A stretch of 64,000 nucleotides of DNA from Neoroseomonas eburnea (GTDB taxonomy: Bacteria; Pseudomonadota; Alphaproteobacteria; Acetobacterales; Acetobacteraceae): assembly GCF_018129005.1 (NCBI RefSeq), contig NZ_JAAEDL010000005.1, forward strand, positions 1-64,000, in the 5' to 3' direction. The first letter of the stretch is position 1, and each line of letters starts with the position of its first letter. Positions 35,632 to 43,850 of this stretch are shown here, one piece after another. Under the pieces are notes generated by a model. That model saw only the letters and a list, made by a program, of their open reading frames with translations. It was not told the DNA's origin and searched no databases. The position numbers and the translations under genes are program-made.

Positions 35632-36632
35632 GATGCCAGGAAGCCCTGCCGCAGCGTGCGGCCGCGGCGGCCGCGCCGCCCGCCTTCCGCGTCGGCCGCG
35701 CCGACGATGCCGCCGAGCACGAGGCGGACGCCATGGCCGATCGCGCCCTGTCCGGCGTACTGCGCCGCAAATGCCAGGCCTGCGAGGAAGAGGAGAAGAA
35801 GCTCTCGCGCAGCGCCGATGGCGGCGGCGTGGCGGGGGACGCCTCCTCGGCCGTCGGCGCCGCGCTGTCGGAGGCCGGACGGCCGCTGCCCGCGGGCGAG
35901 GCCGCCTTCTTCGGCACGCGCCTCGGGGCGGGTCTCGACGGCGTGCGCGTGCATGACGGGCCGTCCGCGGACCGCGCTGCGCGCAGCGTGGGCGCGCGCG
36001 CCTTCGCGCTCGGCAACCGGATCGTCTTCGCGCGCGGCGAGTATCGCCCGCAGCAGGCGGAAGGGCGCCGCCTGCTGGCGCATGAGCTCGCGCATGTGGC
36101 GCAGGAGGGCGGCGCGACGCTGCGCCGGCAGCCGGCACCGCGGCCACGCACCCATGTCTTCGAGGAGCAGGGCGTGACCACCTTCGTCCGGCCATCCTGC
36201 GCGACGACGGCGGGCTTCTCCTTCCAGATCATGGAGGATGCGATCCGCATCGCGATCGACACCATCATCAACGACGACTGCATCGAACCGACGCGCCGGC
36301 GTGCCATGACGGCGAATATCCGCCGGCACGGGCTCGACTTCCGCTGCGCCGATTCGGCGAACCTGCAGAATGTCGGCGCCTGTGCCGAGGCGACCGGATT
36401 CTCGATGCCCGCCAACATCTTCACGGTCGGCACGGCGGCGCTGGGGGCCGCGGCCTGCGGTCCGCTCGCCGGCACGGTGATGCACGAGATCATCCACGTC
36501 GTGCGTGGCGCGGCGGGCGAGGAATTGCCGCGGTCCTGCGAACTCTCCTGCTTCGGCTTCGACCGTGGCGGCGCGAATGCGGAGCTGTGCCGCGACATCG
36601 ACGTGTTCGGGCGCCGGAGGGCGGCGGCATGA
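35628..36632 (+). CDS. DUF4157 putative effector 2 with a second zincin motif
   Basis: This 334-residue protein has a DUF4157 domain closely like its neighbours (about 20-160, AHELAH at 151-156) and a CQACEEE motif near 49-55. The C-terminal 160 residues hold a second HExxH, MHEIIHVV (H286-H290), with six nearby cysteines (CGPL, CELSC and others). This suggests a disulfide-bonded metallopeptidase toxin or an inactive relative. The nearest candidate third ligand is E305 in the CELSC segment. It overlaps both neighbours by four bases. Confidence 0.83.
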   Translation: MRCQEALPQRAAAAAAPPAFRVGRADDAAEHEADAMADRALSGVLRRKCQACEEEEKKLSRSADGGGVAGDASSAVGAALSEAGRPLPAGEAAFFGTRLGAGLDGVRVHDGPSADRAARSVGARAFALGNRIVFARGEYRPQQAEGRRLLAHELAHVAQEGGATLRRQPAPRPRTHVFEEQGVTTFVRPSCATTAGFSFQIMEDAIRIAIDTIINDDCIEPTRRRAMTANIRRHGLDFRCADSANLQNVGACAEATGFSMPANIFTVGTAALGAAACGPLAGTVMHEIIHVVRGAAGEELPRSCELSCFGFDRGGANAELCRDIDVFGRRRAAA

Positions 36633-37795
36633 GGACCGCCGCCATCCAAGGCCCCGCGGCACCTGCGCCGCAGGTCGCGGCGTTCCGCATCGGCGCGGCG
36701 GACGACGCTGCCGAGCGCGAGGCCGATGCGATGGCCGACCGTGCCCTCTCCGGCGTCCTGCGCCGCAAGTGCCGGGCCTGCGAGGAGGAGGCGAAGCTGT
36801 CGCGCAGCGCCAGCGGCGGCGCCATCGCGGCGAGCGCGGGCCAGGCGGTGGGTGCGGCGCTCGCCGCGCCGGGCAGGCCGCTTGGCGCCGCGGAGGCCGG
36901 CTTCTTCGGCGGCGCCTTCGGCCGGCCGCTCGATGGGGTCCGCCTGCATGATGGTGCCGTGGCCGATCGCGCCGCGCGCAGCGTCGGCGCGCGCGCCTTC
37001 GCGTTGGGCAACCACGTGGTCTTCGCGCAGGGTGAGTACCGGCCATCGGAGCCCGGCGGACGCCGGCTGCTGGCGCATGAGCTCGCGCATGTCGCGCAGG
37101 ACCGCGGTGGCGTGTTGCGGCGCTTCACCCGCGACGAGCGGAGCGACATCTCCACGCTGGAGGAGGTGATCGAACAGGCGGAGGATCGGGCCGATTCCAG
37201 CGGTGCCCTCGGCATGATGCGCTGGGGGCGGTTCGTCGCCGCGAATGGCGGCAAGGGCGGCTGGGAGGCGCTGACCAGTGCCGATTCCGGCAGCACCGCT
37301 CGGACCAATCGCCGCCGCTACCTCTTCACCTGCGGCTGCGGGCTGATCGACATGCGGCACTTCTATCAGCTCATGTATTCGGGCCTGCTCGAAGGCAACG
37401 AGGACGCCGTGGAGCGCGGGCGCGAGCACGAGGAAACCGCGGAGGAGACCAGCCGCTTCGCGCCGGAGGATACGCCGAGCAACGCGCTCGGCGCCTATTT
37501 CGGATCGGAGCAGGGCTGGGCGCAGCGCCAATCGGTCTTCGTCGCGAACCTGCGCAGCTTCCTCTCGCTCTGCGAGCCGATCGACTTCTGGGCGATGCCG
37601 GCGGCGGAGCGCAACACCGTCCTCGACTGGTATGCGGTGGATGGCAGCAGCGCACCCGCCCATCCGAACGAGGAAGCGTCGCCGAACATGCCGGGCACGC
37701 TGCCTTCCTGCGCCGGTCGCGATCGCTTCCCCTTCGCCCTGGCCGGCGAGGGTGGCGTGTTCAACCGCATCAACAACCCGCTGGACGAGACATGA
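36629..37795 (+). CDS. DUF4157 putative effector 3 with a Cys-x-Cys domain
   Basis: This 388-residue protein has a DUF4157 domain (about 19-160, AHELAH at 149-154) and CRACEEE near 48-54. The C-terminal 220 residues form a different domain with YLFTCGCGLIDMRHFYQL (231-248), REHEETAEETSRFAPED and a SNALGAYFG segment. A distal Cys is in LPSCAGRD. The pattern recurs, as far as I recall, behind DUF4157 leaders in other loci, but I know no activity for it. A hydrolase-like toxin is possible. It is the last of the three paralogues and overlaps the tube-adaptor gene. Confidence 0.8.
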   Translation: MRTAAIQGPAAPAPQVAAFRIGAADDAAEREADAMADRALSGVLRRKCRACEEEAKLSRSASGGAIAASAGQAVGAALAAPGRPLGAAEAGFFGGAFGRPLDGVRLHDGAVADRAARSVGARAFALGNHVVFAQGEYRPSEPGGRRLLAHELAHVAQDRGGVLRRFTRDERSDISTLEEVIEQAEDRADSSGALGMMRWGRFVAANGGKGGWEALTSADSGSTARTNRRRYLFTCGCGLIDMRHFYQLMYSGLLEGNEDAVERGREHEETAEETSRFAPEDTPSNALGAYFGSEQGWAQRQSVFVANLRSFLSLCEPIDFWAMPAAERNTVLDWYAVDGSSAPAHPNEEASPNMPGTLPSCAGRDRFPFALAGEGGVFNRINNPLDET

Positions 37796-38433
37796 CCGGC
37801 TTCCCCGGATCCCCGCGCACGCTGAAGGGGGCGATCGTCGCCTATGCCTTCCCCGATCTCGTGCCCTCGGTGGTGGTGTTCCAGTACAATCCGGAGACGC
37901 TGACGCGCAGCCTCTCGCCGCGCACCTCGCAGGGTGGTGGCACGGAACCGCAGCGCGCGGACGGCCCGCCTGAGGAATCGATCTCGCTGACCATGGAGAT
38001 CGACGCGGCGGATCAGCTGGAGAAGGCCGATCCGCTCGCGGTCTCGGTCGGGCTGCATCCGGTGCTGGCGGCACTGGAAGGCCTGCTCTATCCGCCACTG
38101 CCGCTGGTGATCGCCAACCAGGCCCTGTCGCTGGCGGGCGGTGCCTTCATCGCCGGCGAGCCGGTGCCGATCGCGCTGCTGATCTGGGGGCCGGCGCGCG
38201 TGCTGCCGGTGCGCGTGGAATCGATCTCGATCACCGAGCAGGCCTTCGATCCCAACCTCAACCCGATCCTCGCCAAGGCGGATGTCTCGCTGAAGGTCCT
38301 CACCTATCGCGAACTGGAGCCGAGCAGCCCGGCCTACTGGGTCTACATGGCGTCCTTCACCCAGAAGGAGGTGATGGCCGCGCTCAACCTCGCAACCGGC
38401 ACCGGGCTTCTCGGTGTGCGGCTGCCGATCTGA
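37792..38433 (+). CDS. CIS tube-adaptor protein (Pvc7/Afp7, gp53-like N-terminal domain)
   Basis: This 213-residue protein matches the N-terminal domain of the LysM-containing tube/baseplate adaptors of contractile injection systems. It contains GAIVAYAFPDLVPSVVVFQYNPETLTRSL, then ISLTMEIDAADQLEKADPLAV and PVRVESISITEQAFDPNLNPI. The YNPETLTR signature is typical. In PVC and Afp the adaptor and LysM are one protein; here the LysM is encoded separately by the next gene. It begins inside the stop of effector 3 (ATGA). Confidence 0.85.
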   Translation: MTGFPGSPRTLKGAIVAYAFPDLVPSVVVFQYNPETLTRSLSPRTSQGGGTEPQRADGPPEESISLTMEIDAADQLEKADPLAVSVGLHPVLAALEGLLYPPLPLVIANQALSLAGGAFIAGEPVPIALLIWGPARVLPVRVESISITEQAFDPNLNPILAKADVSLKVLTYRELEPSSPAYWVYMASFTQKEVMAALNLATGTGLLGVRLPI

Positions 38434-38445
38434 CGGAGGGTGGCG

Positions 38446-38727
38446 ATGTTCGACCGCGGCAGCCGCTATGAAGCCGTCCCGGACGCGACCTACGTCACGA
38501 AGGACGGGCGCGCCATCCGCCACAAGCGGCTGCGGCTGATCCCGCCGCCCGGCGGCGCGGCCGAGCATGTGCTGCGGCAGGAGGAACGGCTCGACCGCGT
38601 CGCCTTCGCGTGGTTCGGCGATGCGCGGCAATGGTGGCGCATCGCGGATGCAAACGACGCGCTCGACCCCGCCGAGCTCGAGGCCGAGCCTGGCCGCCTG
38701 CTCGCCATTCCGGCGCCGGGGCGCTGA
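38446..38727 (+). CDS. Small LysM-domain baseplate protein
   Basis: This 93-residue protein is essentially a single LysM-like fold: VLRQEERLDRVAFAWFGDARQWWRIADAN, then LEAEPGRLLAIPAPG. In tail and injection systems such proteins link the tube adaptor to the hub (gp53/gpX-like). The start is ATG 38446, six bases after GGAGGGT; GTG 38440 is in frame but leaves no room for the ribosome-binding site. It follows the adaptor by 12 bp and precedes the hub by four. Confidence 0.82.
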   Translation: MFDRGSRYEAVPDATYVTKDGRAIRHKRLRLIPPPGGAAEHVLRQEERLDRVAFAWFGDARQWWRIADANDALDPAELEAEPGRLLAIPAPGR

Positions 38728-38731
38728 GCGC

Positions 38732-39862
38732 ATGCCCTTCACGCCCGCCTTCTTCCAGGTCCGCCTCGGCTTCGCGCCGCTGCCCGCGCCGTTGCTGCGC
38801 GCGCTGGAGGGGATCGAGGCGGAGTGCAGCGTGGACCGCGCCTCCATCCTGCGGCTGCGCTTCCGGCTGAAGCGCAATTTCATCGGCGATCTCGACCCGC
38901 CGATCACCGACATCTTCCGTCCGAACCTGCCGGTCTCCGTCGCCGTGGCGGCGGGGCTGCCGATCCCGGAGGTACTGCTCAACGGCTATGTGCGGGAGGT
39001 GCGGCAGAGCGGCGCCGGCGCGCGGGAAGGCACGACGGCCGAAGTGGTCGCGCTCGATGCGACGGCGACGATCATGAACCTGATCCAGCAGCCGATGCCG
39101 CATCCGAACCTCGATCCGGCGACGATCGCGTCGATCATCTTCGGCCGCTACGCCATCCGGCCCTTCCCGGTCCCCACGGCACCGACGCGCACGGTGCTCG
39201 ACACCACCACCATGCAGCGGGCCACCGATGCGCGGATGCTGCGGGAGATGGCGCGCGCCCTTTCCTACGAATGCTATCTGCAGCCCGATCCGGTCACCGG
39301 TCTCGACATCGGCCACTTCCACCCGCCGATGACCAGCCTGCCGCAGCAGGGCGTGCTGAGCGTGGATTTCGGCACCGCGACCAACCTGCACGACTTCACC
39401 ACCGGCTACGACGGGTTGGCCGCGACCAGCACGATCTCGGTCGGCGTCGACCCTTCGACGGGCGTGCCGTTGCCGGCACCCGCCATGGCATCCGTGCAGC
39501 CGCCGGAAGGGCTGGAACCGACGCTGTTCCGCACCATCCCGCCGCCCATCACGCGCCCCACCGCGCGCGACGCGGCCAATCCGGCCGAGCTGTTCCGGCA
39601 GAACCAGGCGATCGTCGATCGCTCCTCACGGTCCCTGACAGCGAGCGGGCGCGTCGATGCGATCAAGTACGGGCGTGTGCTGCGCCCGGGGCTTCCCGTT
39701 CTCGTGCGCGGTGCCGGGCGCGCGATGAGCGGCAAATGGTACGTCTCCGCCGTCAGCCACAGCATCTCGACCGCCGCCTGGACGCAATCCTTCCAGGCCA
39801 GCCGCAATGCCGTGGGGCTGACCGGCACCGAGATCTTCGTCGACCCCCTGGGGATGGTGTGA
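38732..39862 (+). CDS. Baseplate hub protein (gpD/gp27-like)
   Basis: This 376-residue protein belongs to the phage late-control D/VgrG N-terminal fold that forms the trimeric hub on which the spike sits. Features are LLRALEGIEAECSVDRASILRLRFRL, VSVAVAAGLPIPEVLLNGYV and a middle region with MLREMARALSYECYLQPDP. The C-terminal beta-barrel contains YVSAVSHSISTAAWTQSFQA. Hub and spike are fused in VgrG and Afp8; here the spike is a separate gene ten bp downstream. ATG 38732 starts the conserved region. Confidence 0.88.
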   Translation: MPFTPAFFQVRLGFAPLPAPLLRALEGIEAECSVDRASILRLRFRLKRNFIGDLDPPITDIFRPNLPVSVAVAAGLPIPEVLLNGYVREVRQSGAGAREGTTAEVVALDATATIMNLIQQPMPHPNLDPATIASIIFGRYAIRPFPVPTAPTRTVLDTTTMQRATDARMLREMARALSYECYLQPDPVTGLDIGHFHPPMTSLPQQGVLSVDFGTATNLHDFTTGYDGLAATSTISVGVDPSTGVPLPAPAMASVQPPEGLEPTLFRTIPPPITRPTARDAANPAELFRQNQAIVDRSSRSLTASGRVDAIKYGRVLRPGLPVLVRGAGRAMSGKWYVSAVSHSISTAAWTQSFQASRNAVGLTGTEIFVDPLGMV

Positions 39863-39871
39863 GGAGAGGCA

Positions 39872-40594
39872 ATGCCCGTCACCCTTGATGAACTTGGCCT
39901 GGACACCGGCCCTGTCAGCGGGTCGGATCGCTTCTACGGCAAGTATCGCGGCCAGGTCGCCAACGTCACGGACCCGCTGCAGCAGGGCCGCATGCAGGTG
40001 ATGGTGCCGGAAGTGCTCGGCGAGATGATGAGCGGCTGGGCCGTGCCCTGCGCGCCCTATGTCGGGCCGCTGTCGGGCTTCTTCTCGATCCCGCCGGTCG
40101 GCGCCTCGGTCTGGGTGGAATTCGAGGCCGGCGATCCCTCCCGCCCGATCTGGACCGGCGGCTGGTGGCCGGCCGGCACCATCCCGGTCTCGCCGGCCGC
40201 CGGCCCTGCCCAGCCGACGACGCGCATCTGGCGGACGGAGACCGGGCTGACGGTGCAGATGGACGACCTGGCGCAGACCATCACCATCAGCGACGGCCTG
40301 AAGCTGCACATGGTCGAGCTCAGCGTGCCGACGGCGACGGTCACGGTGAAGGGCGCGGCGCGCGTGGTGTCCGAGGCGCCGATCGTGCAGCACGGCTCGG
40401 GCAATGCGCCGCATCCGCACGTGAAGGGGGACCTGCTGCTCGCCTATCTCGGCCAGCTCGTCGGCATGCTGCAGCTCCACATCCATCCCGGCGAGATGGC
40501 CGGCGGCGTGCTCCCGGTCACGCCCGCGCCGCCGCAGCCGGTCTTCCCGATCCCCCCGGCCAGCATGCTGTCCACCAAGGTGTTCCTGGAGTGA
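39872..40594 (+). CDS. Baseplate spike protein (gpV/gp5-like)
   Basis: This 240-residue protein has an OB-fold gp5/VgrG-type base (about 20-110). The segments are RFYGKYRGQVANVTDPLQQGRMQV, VPCAPYVGPLSGFFSIPPVG and WVEFEAGDPSRPIWTGGWW. A short spike region follows, and the tip is His-rich (GNAPHPHVKGD and LHIHPGEM, near 175-208). Histidines at a spike tip usually bind iron or zinc. A separate PAAR tip protein is not found in the operon, so this tip may do that job. Confidence 0.88.
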   Translation: MPVTLDELGLDTGPVSGSDRFYGKYRGQVANVTDPLQQGRMQVMVPEVLGEMMSGWAVPCAPYVGPLSGFFSIPPVGASVWVEFEAGDPSRPIWTGGWWPAGTIPVSPAAGPAQPTTRIWRTETGLTVQMDDLAQTITISDGLKLHMVELSVPTATVTVKGAARVVSEAPIVQHGSGNAPHPHVKGDLLLAYLGQLVGMLQLHIHPGEMAGGVLPVTPAPPQPVFPIPPASMLSTKVFLE

Positions 40595-40597
40595 GCG

Positions 40598-40867
40598 ATG
40601 GGTGAGATCACCGGCGGAAGCCTCAGCCCCTGGGCCAACAGCATCGCCTTCGAGATCGAGAAGGCGATGAACGAGCTGCTCCTCGCCGACGGGCTGCCGA
40701 GCCTGCCGAGCGACGATTCCGACGCGACGCGCGACCGCCGCCGCTTCTTCTGCGCCATCGGCCGCGGCGTGGCGCGCCACCTGGCGGCGCGGCGCGCCTC
40801 CTTCGAGATCGACGTCGACGAAAGCGCGACCGACGTCTTCCGCTTCCCCGCATTGACGAGCGACTGA
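40598..40867 (+). CDS. Small baseplate-operon protein of unknown function
   Basis: This 89-residue acidic protein is predicted mostly helical (SPWANSIAFEIEKAMNELLLADG, then RRRFFCAIGRGVARHLAARRA) with a short beta C-terminus (FEIDVDESATDVFRF). It sits between spike and gp25 with gaps of three and four bp, so it is clearly in the operon and likely structural. It does not look like PAAR. I do not recognise a family. Confidence 0.65.
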   Translation: MGEITGGSLSPWANSIAFEIEKAMNELLLADGLPSLPSDDSDATRDRRRFFCAIGRGVARHLAARRASFEIDVDESATDVFRFPALTSD

Positions 40868-40871
40868 CGCC

Positions 40872-41255
40872 ATGCCCGCCACCGCCGCCTACCTGGCGTT
40901 CCCCTTCGTTCCCGACGCTCGCGGGCGAAGTGCGACGGTCGGGCGCGAGCGGCACATCCGCGAGATGGTGGAGCAGGTCCTCTTCACCGCGCCCGGCGAG
41001 CGCGTGATGCGTCCCGAATTCGGCTGCGGCGTGAAGGAGCTGCTGTTCCAGCCGGCCTCGGAGGCGCTCGCCGCGGCGACGCAGCAGATGATCCACGGCG
41101 CGCTGATCCGCTGGCTGGAGGACTGGATCGCGGTGCAGAGCGTGACCGTGGCGGTCGAGGACAGCTCGCTGATCGTCACCGTCGCCTACGTGCCGCGCCT
41201 CGGCGGCGAGGCGCGGCAGGAAAGCTTCACCCTGCCGGCGGGAGGCGGGCCATGA
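40872..41255 (+). CDS. Baseplate wedge protein, gp25/gpW family
   Basis: This 127-residue protein is the gp25-like wedge component that starts sheath assembly. It contains GRERHIREMVEQVLFTAPGERVMRPEFGCGVKELLF, where the E-x-R-x-M-x-P-x-F-G-x-G core is the family signature. An LIRWLEDWIAVQSVTV helix follows, with a final beta-strand pair. It overlaps the following baseplate J gene by four bases. Confidence 0.94.
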   Translation: MPATAAYLAFPFVPDARGRSATVGRERHIREMVEQVLFTAPGERVMRPEFGCGVKELLFQPASEALAAATQQMIHGALIRWLEDWIAVQSVTVAVEDSSLIVTVAYVPRLGGEARQESFTLPAGGGP

Positions 41256-43846
41256 GCGACGCAGCCATCCCCGCCTGCCGGGAAGACGCCCGCCGCGCCC
41301 TGGTGCTCGGCCATCCGACGCTGAATGGGCTCGACTTCGTCGAGTACCGCTTCGACCCGCTGGCGCTGCCGGGGCGCCGGCACGTGCTGGAGATGCATTT
41401 CCTCAAGCCCGCGCCGGTGCTGGCGCCGACCGATCTCGTCGTCGAGGGTGGTGCGCGCATCCTGGCGATCGGCGTGGTGGCGACGGAGCCGCCGGTCGGC
41501 AACGACCTCCGTGTCTTCGTCACCGAGGCCGGCGACTTCTCGATCTACCGGTTGCGCGTGCGCGACCCGGCGGCGCATGGGCTCGATGGCCTGCTCGCCG
41601 CCGCGCCGGTGAACTTCAAGGCGGGGTGTCCCTCCGATCTCGATTGCCGTATCGTCCGTGACTGCCCGCCGCCGGAAGGCGAGACGCCGCCGCTCGACCA
41701 CATGGCGCGGGATTTCGAGAGCTTCCGGCGCATGCTGCTCGACGTGGCGCGGATGCGGAATCCTGCCTGGCGGGAGACGCATCCGGCGGAGCCGGCAGCG
41801 GCGCTGGTCGAACTCCTCGCCGCCGAAGGCGACCGCCTCGCCTGGATGCAGGATGCGGTGGGTACCGAGGCGACGCTCGAGACGGCGCGCCGCCGCATCT
41901 CGGCACGCCGCCATGCACGCCTCGTCGACTACCGCATGCACGAGGGGCGCAACGCCTGCGGCTTCGTCCAGCTCGACGCGAGCGGATCCGGCACGGTGCC
42001 GGCGGGCACGCGCTTCCTCACGCGCATCACCGCGCCGCTGCGCGGGATGCAGGCGCGGCCCGGCACCGTCATCCCCGCCGATCCGCCACCCGACTACGAC
42101 AATGACGCCGCCCTCGCCGAGGCGACGGTGTTCGAGGCGACCGCGCGCACCCGCTGCGACCGCCTGCTGAACCGACTGTGGATCCACGATTTCGGCGGCC
42201 GCGCCTGTTGCCTGCCGCACGGCGCGACGGCGGCCTTCCTGTTCGCGACGCAGGGGCCGCCGAACAGCGCCACAGCGGTGCGTCCGCCGCTGGCAGCAGG
42301 CGAGTGGATCCTGCTGTTCGAGGCGAAGGGGCCGGATACCGGTCTCGCTCCGGATGCCGATCCGGCGCGACGGGTGGCGGTGCGCATCGCGCGCGTCGCC
42401 GACGCGACCGATCCGGCTTTCGGCGCCGCGATGACGCTGGTGGACGGAGAGCCGCGCCTGACGCGCCTGACCAATGTCGCCGACCCGGCGCTGCCGCTGC
42501 TGCGCGTGGAATGGGAGGCCGCCCAGGCACCGGATTTCGCCCTGACCATCACCGGCCGCGATGCGGATGGCGCGGCGCTCCCCTGGGTCGGCCAGGCGCG
42601 CGGCAATCTGGTGCCGGTGGACCATGGCCGCACCGTGCTGCGCAGCACGGTGGATGGCACCCTGCCGGCACCGGTCACGCGCGGACGCACCACGACGCTG
42701 ACCCTGCCCGAGGCGCCGCTCACCTTCCAGCCGATGCCCGAGGCGCCGCGCTTCGATGCGCAGGGCCGGCTCGCGGATGCGCGGCACGTGCTGGACGTCC
42801 CGGCCTCGGAGGCGCTGCCCGCCGCCGTGCTGATCGTCGATGCGCCGGCGGAGGAACCGCGTCTCTGGCAGCCGGTCCCCGAGCTGCTCGCCTCCTTCCC
42901 CTTCGACGAGCATTTCGTCGCGGAACTCGACGAGGCGGGCCGCGCGCAGCTTCGCTTCGGTGACGATGCCTTCGGGCGGCGCCTGCCGGAGGGCTCGGCG
43001 ATCACCGCGCGCTTCCGCATCGGCAATGGCGCGGCGGGCAATATCGGCGCCGGCGCGCTGGTGCATGTCGCGACACCCGCCGCGCCGGACCTGGCCGACC
43101 CGGCCGATCCCGCCGCGCCGCCGGCGGTCTTCCCGCCGATCGCCGCCATCTGGCAGCCGCTGGCTGCGCACGGCGGAGAGGATGCGGAGGCGCTCGACGC
43201 CGTACGGCAGCGCGCACCCTCGGCCATGCATGCCGAGCAGTTCCGCGCCGTCACCGAGGCGGATTGGGAGGCGGCGGCGCTCAAGCTGCCCGGCGTCGCG
43301 GCGGCGCGGGCCGCGATCCGCTGGACCGGGTCCTGGCACACGATCTTCGTCGGGCTGCATCCGGCGGAGCAGGCATCGCTGGTGCCGCGCCGGGGAGGCG
43401 GCTTCGACCTCGCCCCCGCATTCGCGCGCGCCGCCGTCGCCGCGCTGAACCGCTGGCGGCTCGCCGGGCGCGACCTGGCGGTGCGCGCCGGCGCCTATGT
43501 GCCGATCCGCCTCGAGATCGGTCTCTGCCTGGAGCCGGGCCATTTCCGCGGCGCCGTGCTGCCGGTGGTGCGCGCCGCGCTGATCGGTCGCGGCGGGTTG
43601 TTCGACCCGGCGCTGGCGCGGTTCGGGGATACGCTCTGGCTCAGCCGCATCGTCGCCGTGGTGGCGGCGGTGCCGGGCGTGTCCTCCTGCATCGTGCGCG
43701 GCTTCCATCGCTATTGGGACGGCCCGGCGGGCGAGCTCGACACCGGCCGGCTCATCCTCGGCACCTGGGAGATCCCGCGCCTCGATGCCGATCCCAGCCG
43801 GCCGGAGAACGGCGTGCTGGTGCTGACCATCGACGGGGAGGGCTGA
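41252..43846 (+). CDS. Baseplate J-like protein 1 (gp6/Pvc11-like)
   Basis: This 864-residue protein belongs to the large putative-baseplate-assembly family of injection systems. The N-terminal 150 residues form a beta-rich domain (NGLDFVEYRFDPLALPGRRHVLEM). The J-like part has DHMARDFESFRRMLLDVARMRNP, ALVELLAAEGDRLAWMQDAVGTEATLETARRR and YRMHEGRNACGFVQLDA. The C-terminal half contains a gp6-type region (FGDDAFGRRLPEGSAITARFRIGNG, MHAEQFRAVTEADWEAAALKLPGV). It would form part of the wedge ring. A second, larger relative follows after four bp. Confidence 0.9.
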   Translation: MSDAAIPACREDARRALVLGHPTLNGLDFVEYRFDPLALPGRRHVLEMHFLKPAPVLAPTDLVVEGGARILAIGVVATEPPVGNDLRVFVTEAGDFSIYRLRVRDPAAHGLDGLLAAAPVNFKAGCPSDLDCRIVRDCPPPEGETPPLDHMARDFESFRRMLLDVARMRNPAWRETHPAEPAAALVELLAAEGDRLAWMQDAVGTEATLETARRRISARRHARLVDYRMHEGRNACGFVQLDASGSGTVPAGTRFLTRITAPLRGMQARPGTVIPADPPPDYDNDAALAEATVFEATARTRCDRLLNRLWIHDFGGRACCLPHGATAAFLFATQGPPNSATAVRPPLAAGEWILLFEAKGPDTGLAPDADPARRVAVRIARVADATDPAFGAAMTLVDGEPRLTRLTNVADPALPLLRVEWEAAQAPDFALTITGRDADGAALPWVGQARGNLVPVDHGRTVLRSTVDGTLPAPVTRGRTTTLTLPEAPLTFQPMPEAPRFDAQGRLADARHVLDVPASEALPAAVLIVDAPAEEPRLWQPVPELLASFPFDEHFVAELDEAGRAQLRFGDDAFGRRLPEGSAITARFRIGNGAAGNIGAGALVHVATPAAPDLADPADPAAPPAVFPPIAAIWQPLAAHGGEDAEALDAVRQRAPSAMHAEQFRAVTEADWEAAALKLPGVAAARAAIRWTGSWHTIFVGLHPAEQASLVPRRGGGFDLAPAFARAAVAALNRWRLAGRDLAVRAGAYVPIRLEIGLCLEPGHFRGAVLPVVRAALIGRGGLFDPALARFGDTLWLSRIVAVVAAVPGVSSCIVRGFHRYWDGPAGELDTGRLILGTWEIPRLDADPSRPENGVLVLTIDGEG

Positions 43847-43850
43847 ACGC

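Noticed and set aside
33190-36195. 1,001-codon open frame on the minus strand
   Set aside because: It is antisense to the ATPase and DUF4157 genes, with extreme Arg/Pro content.
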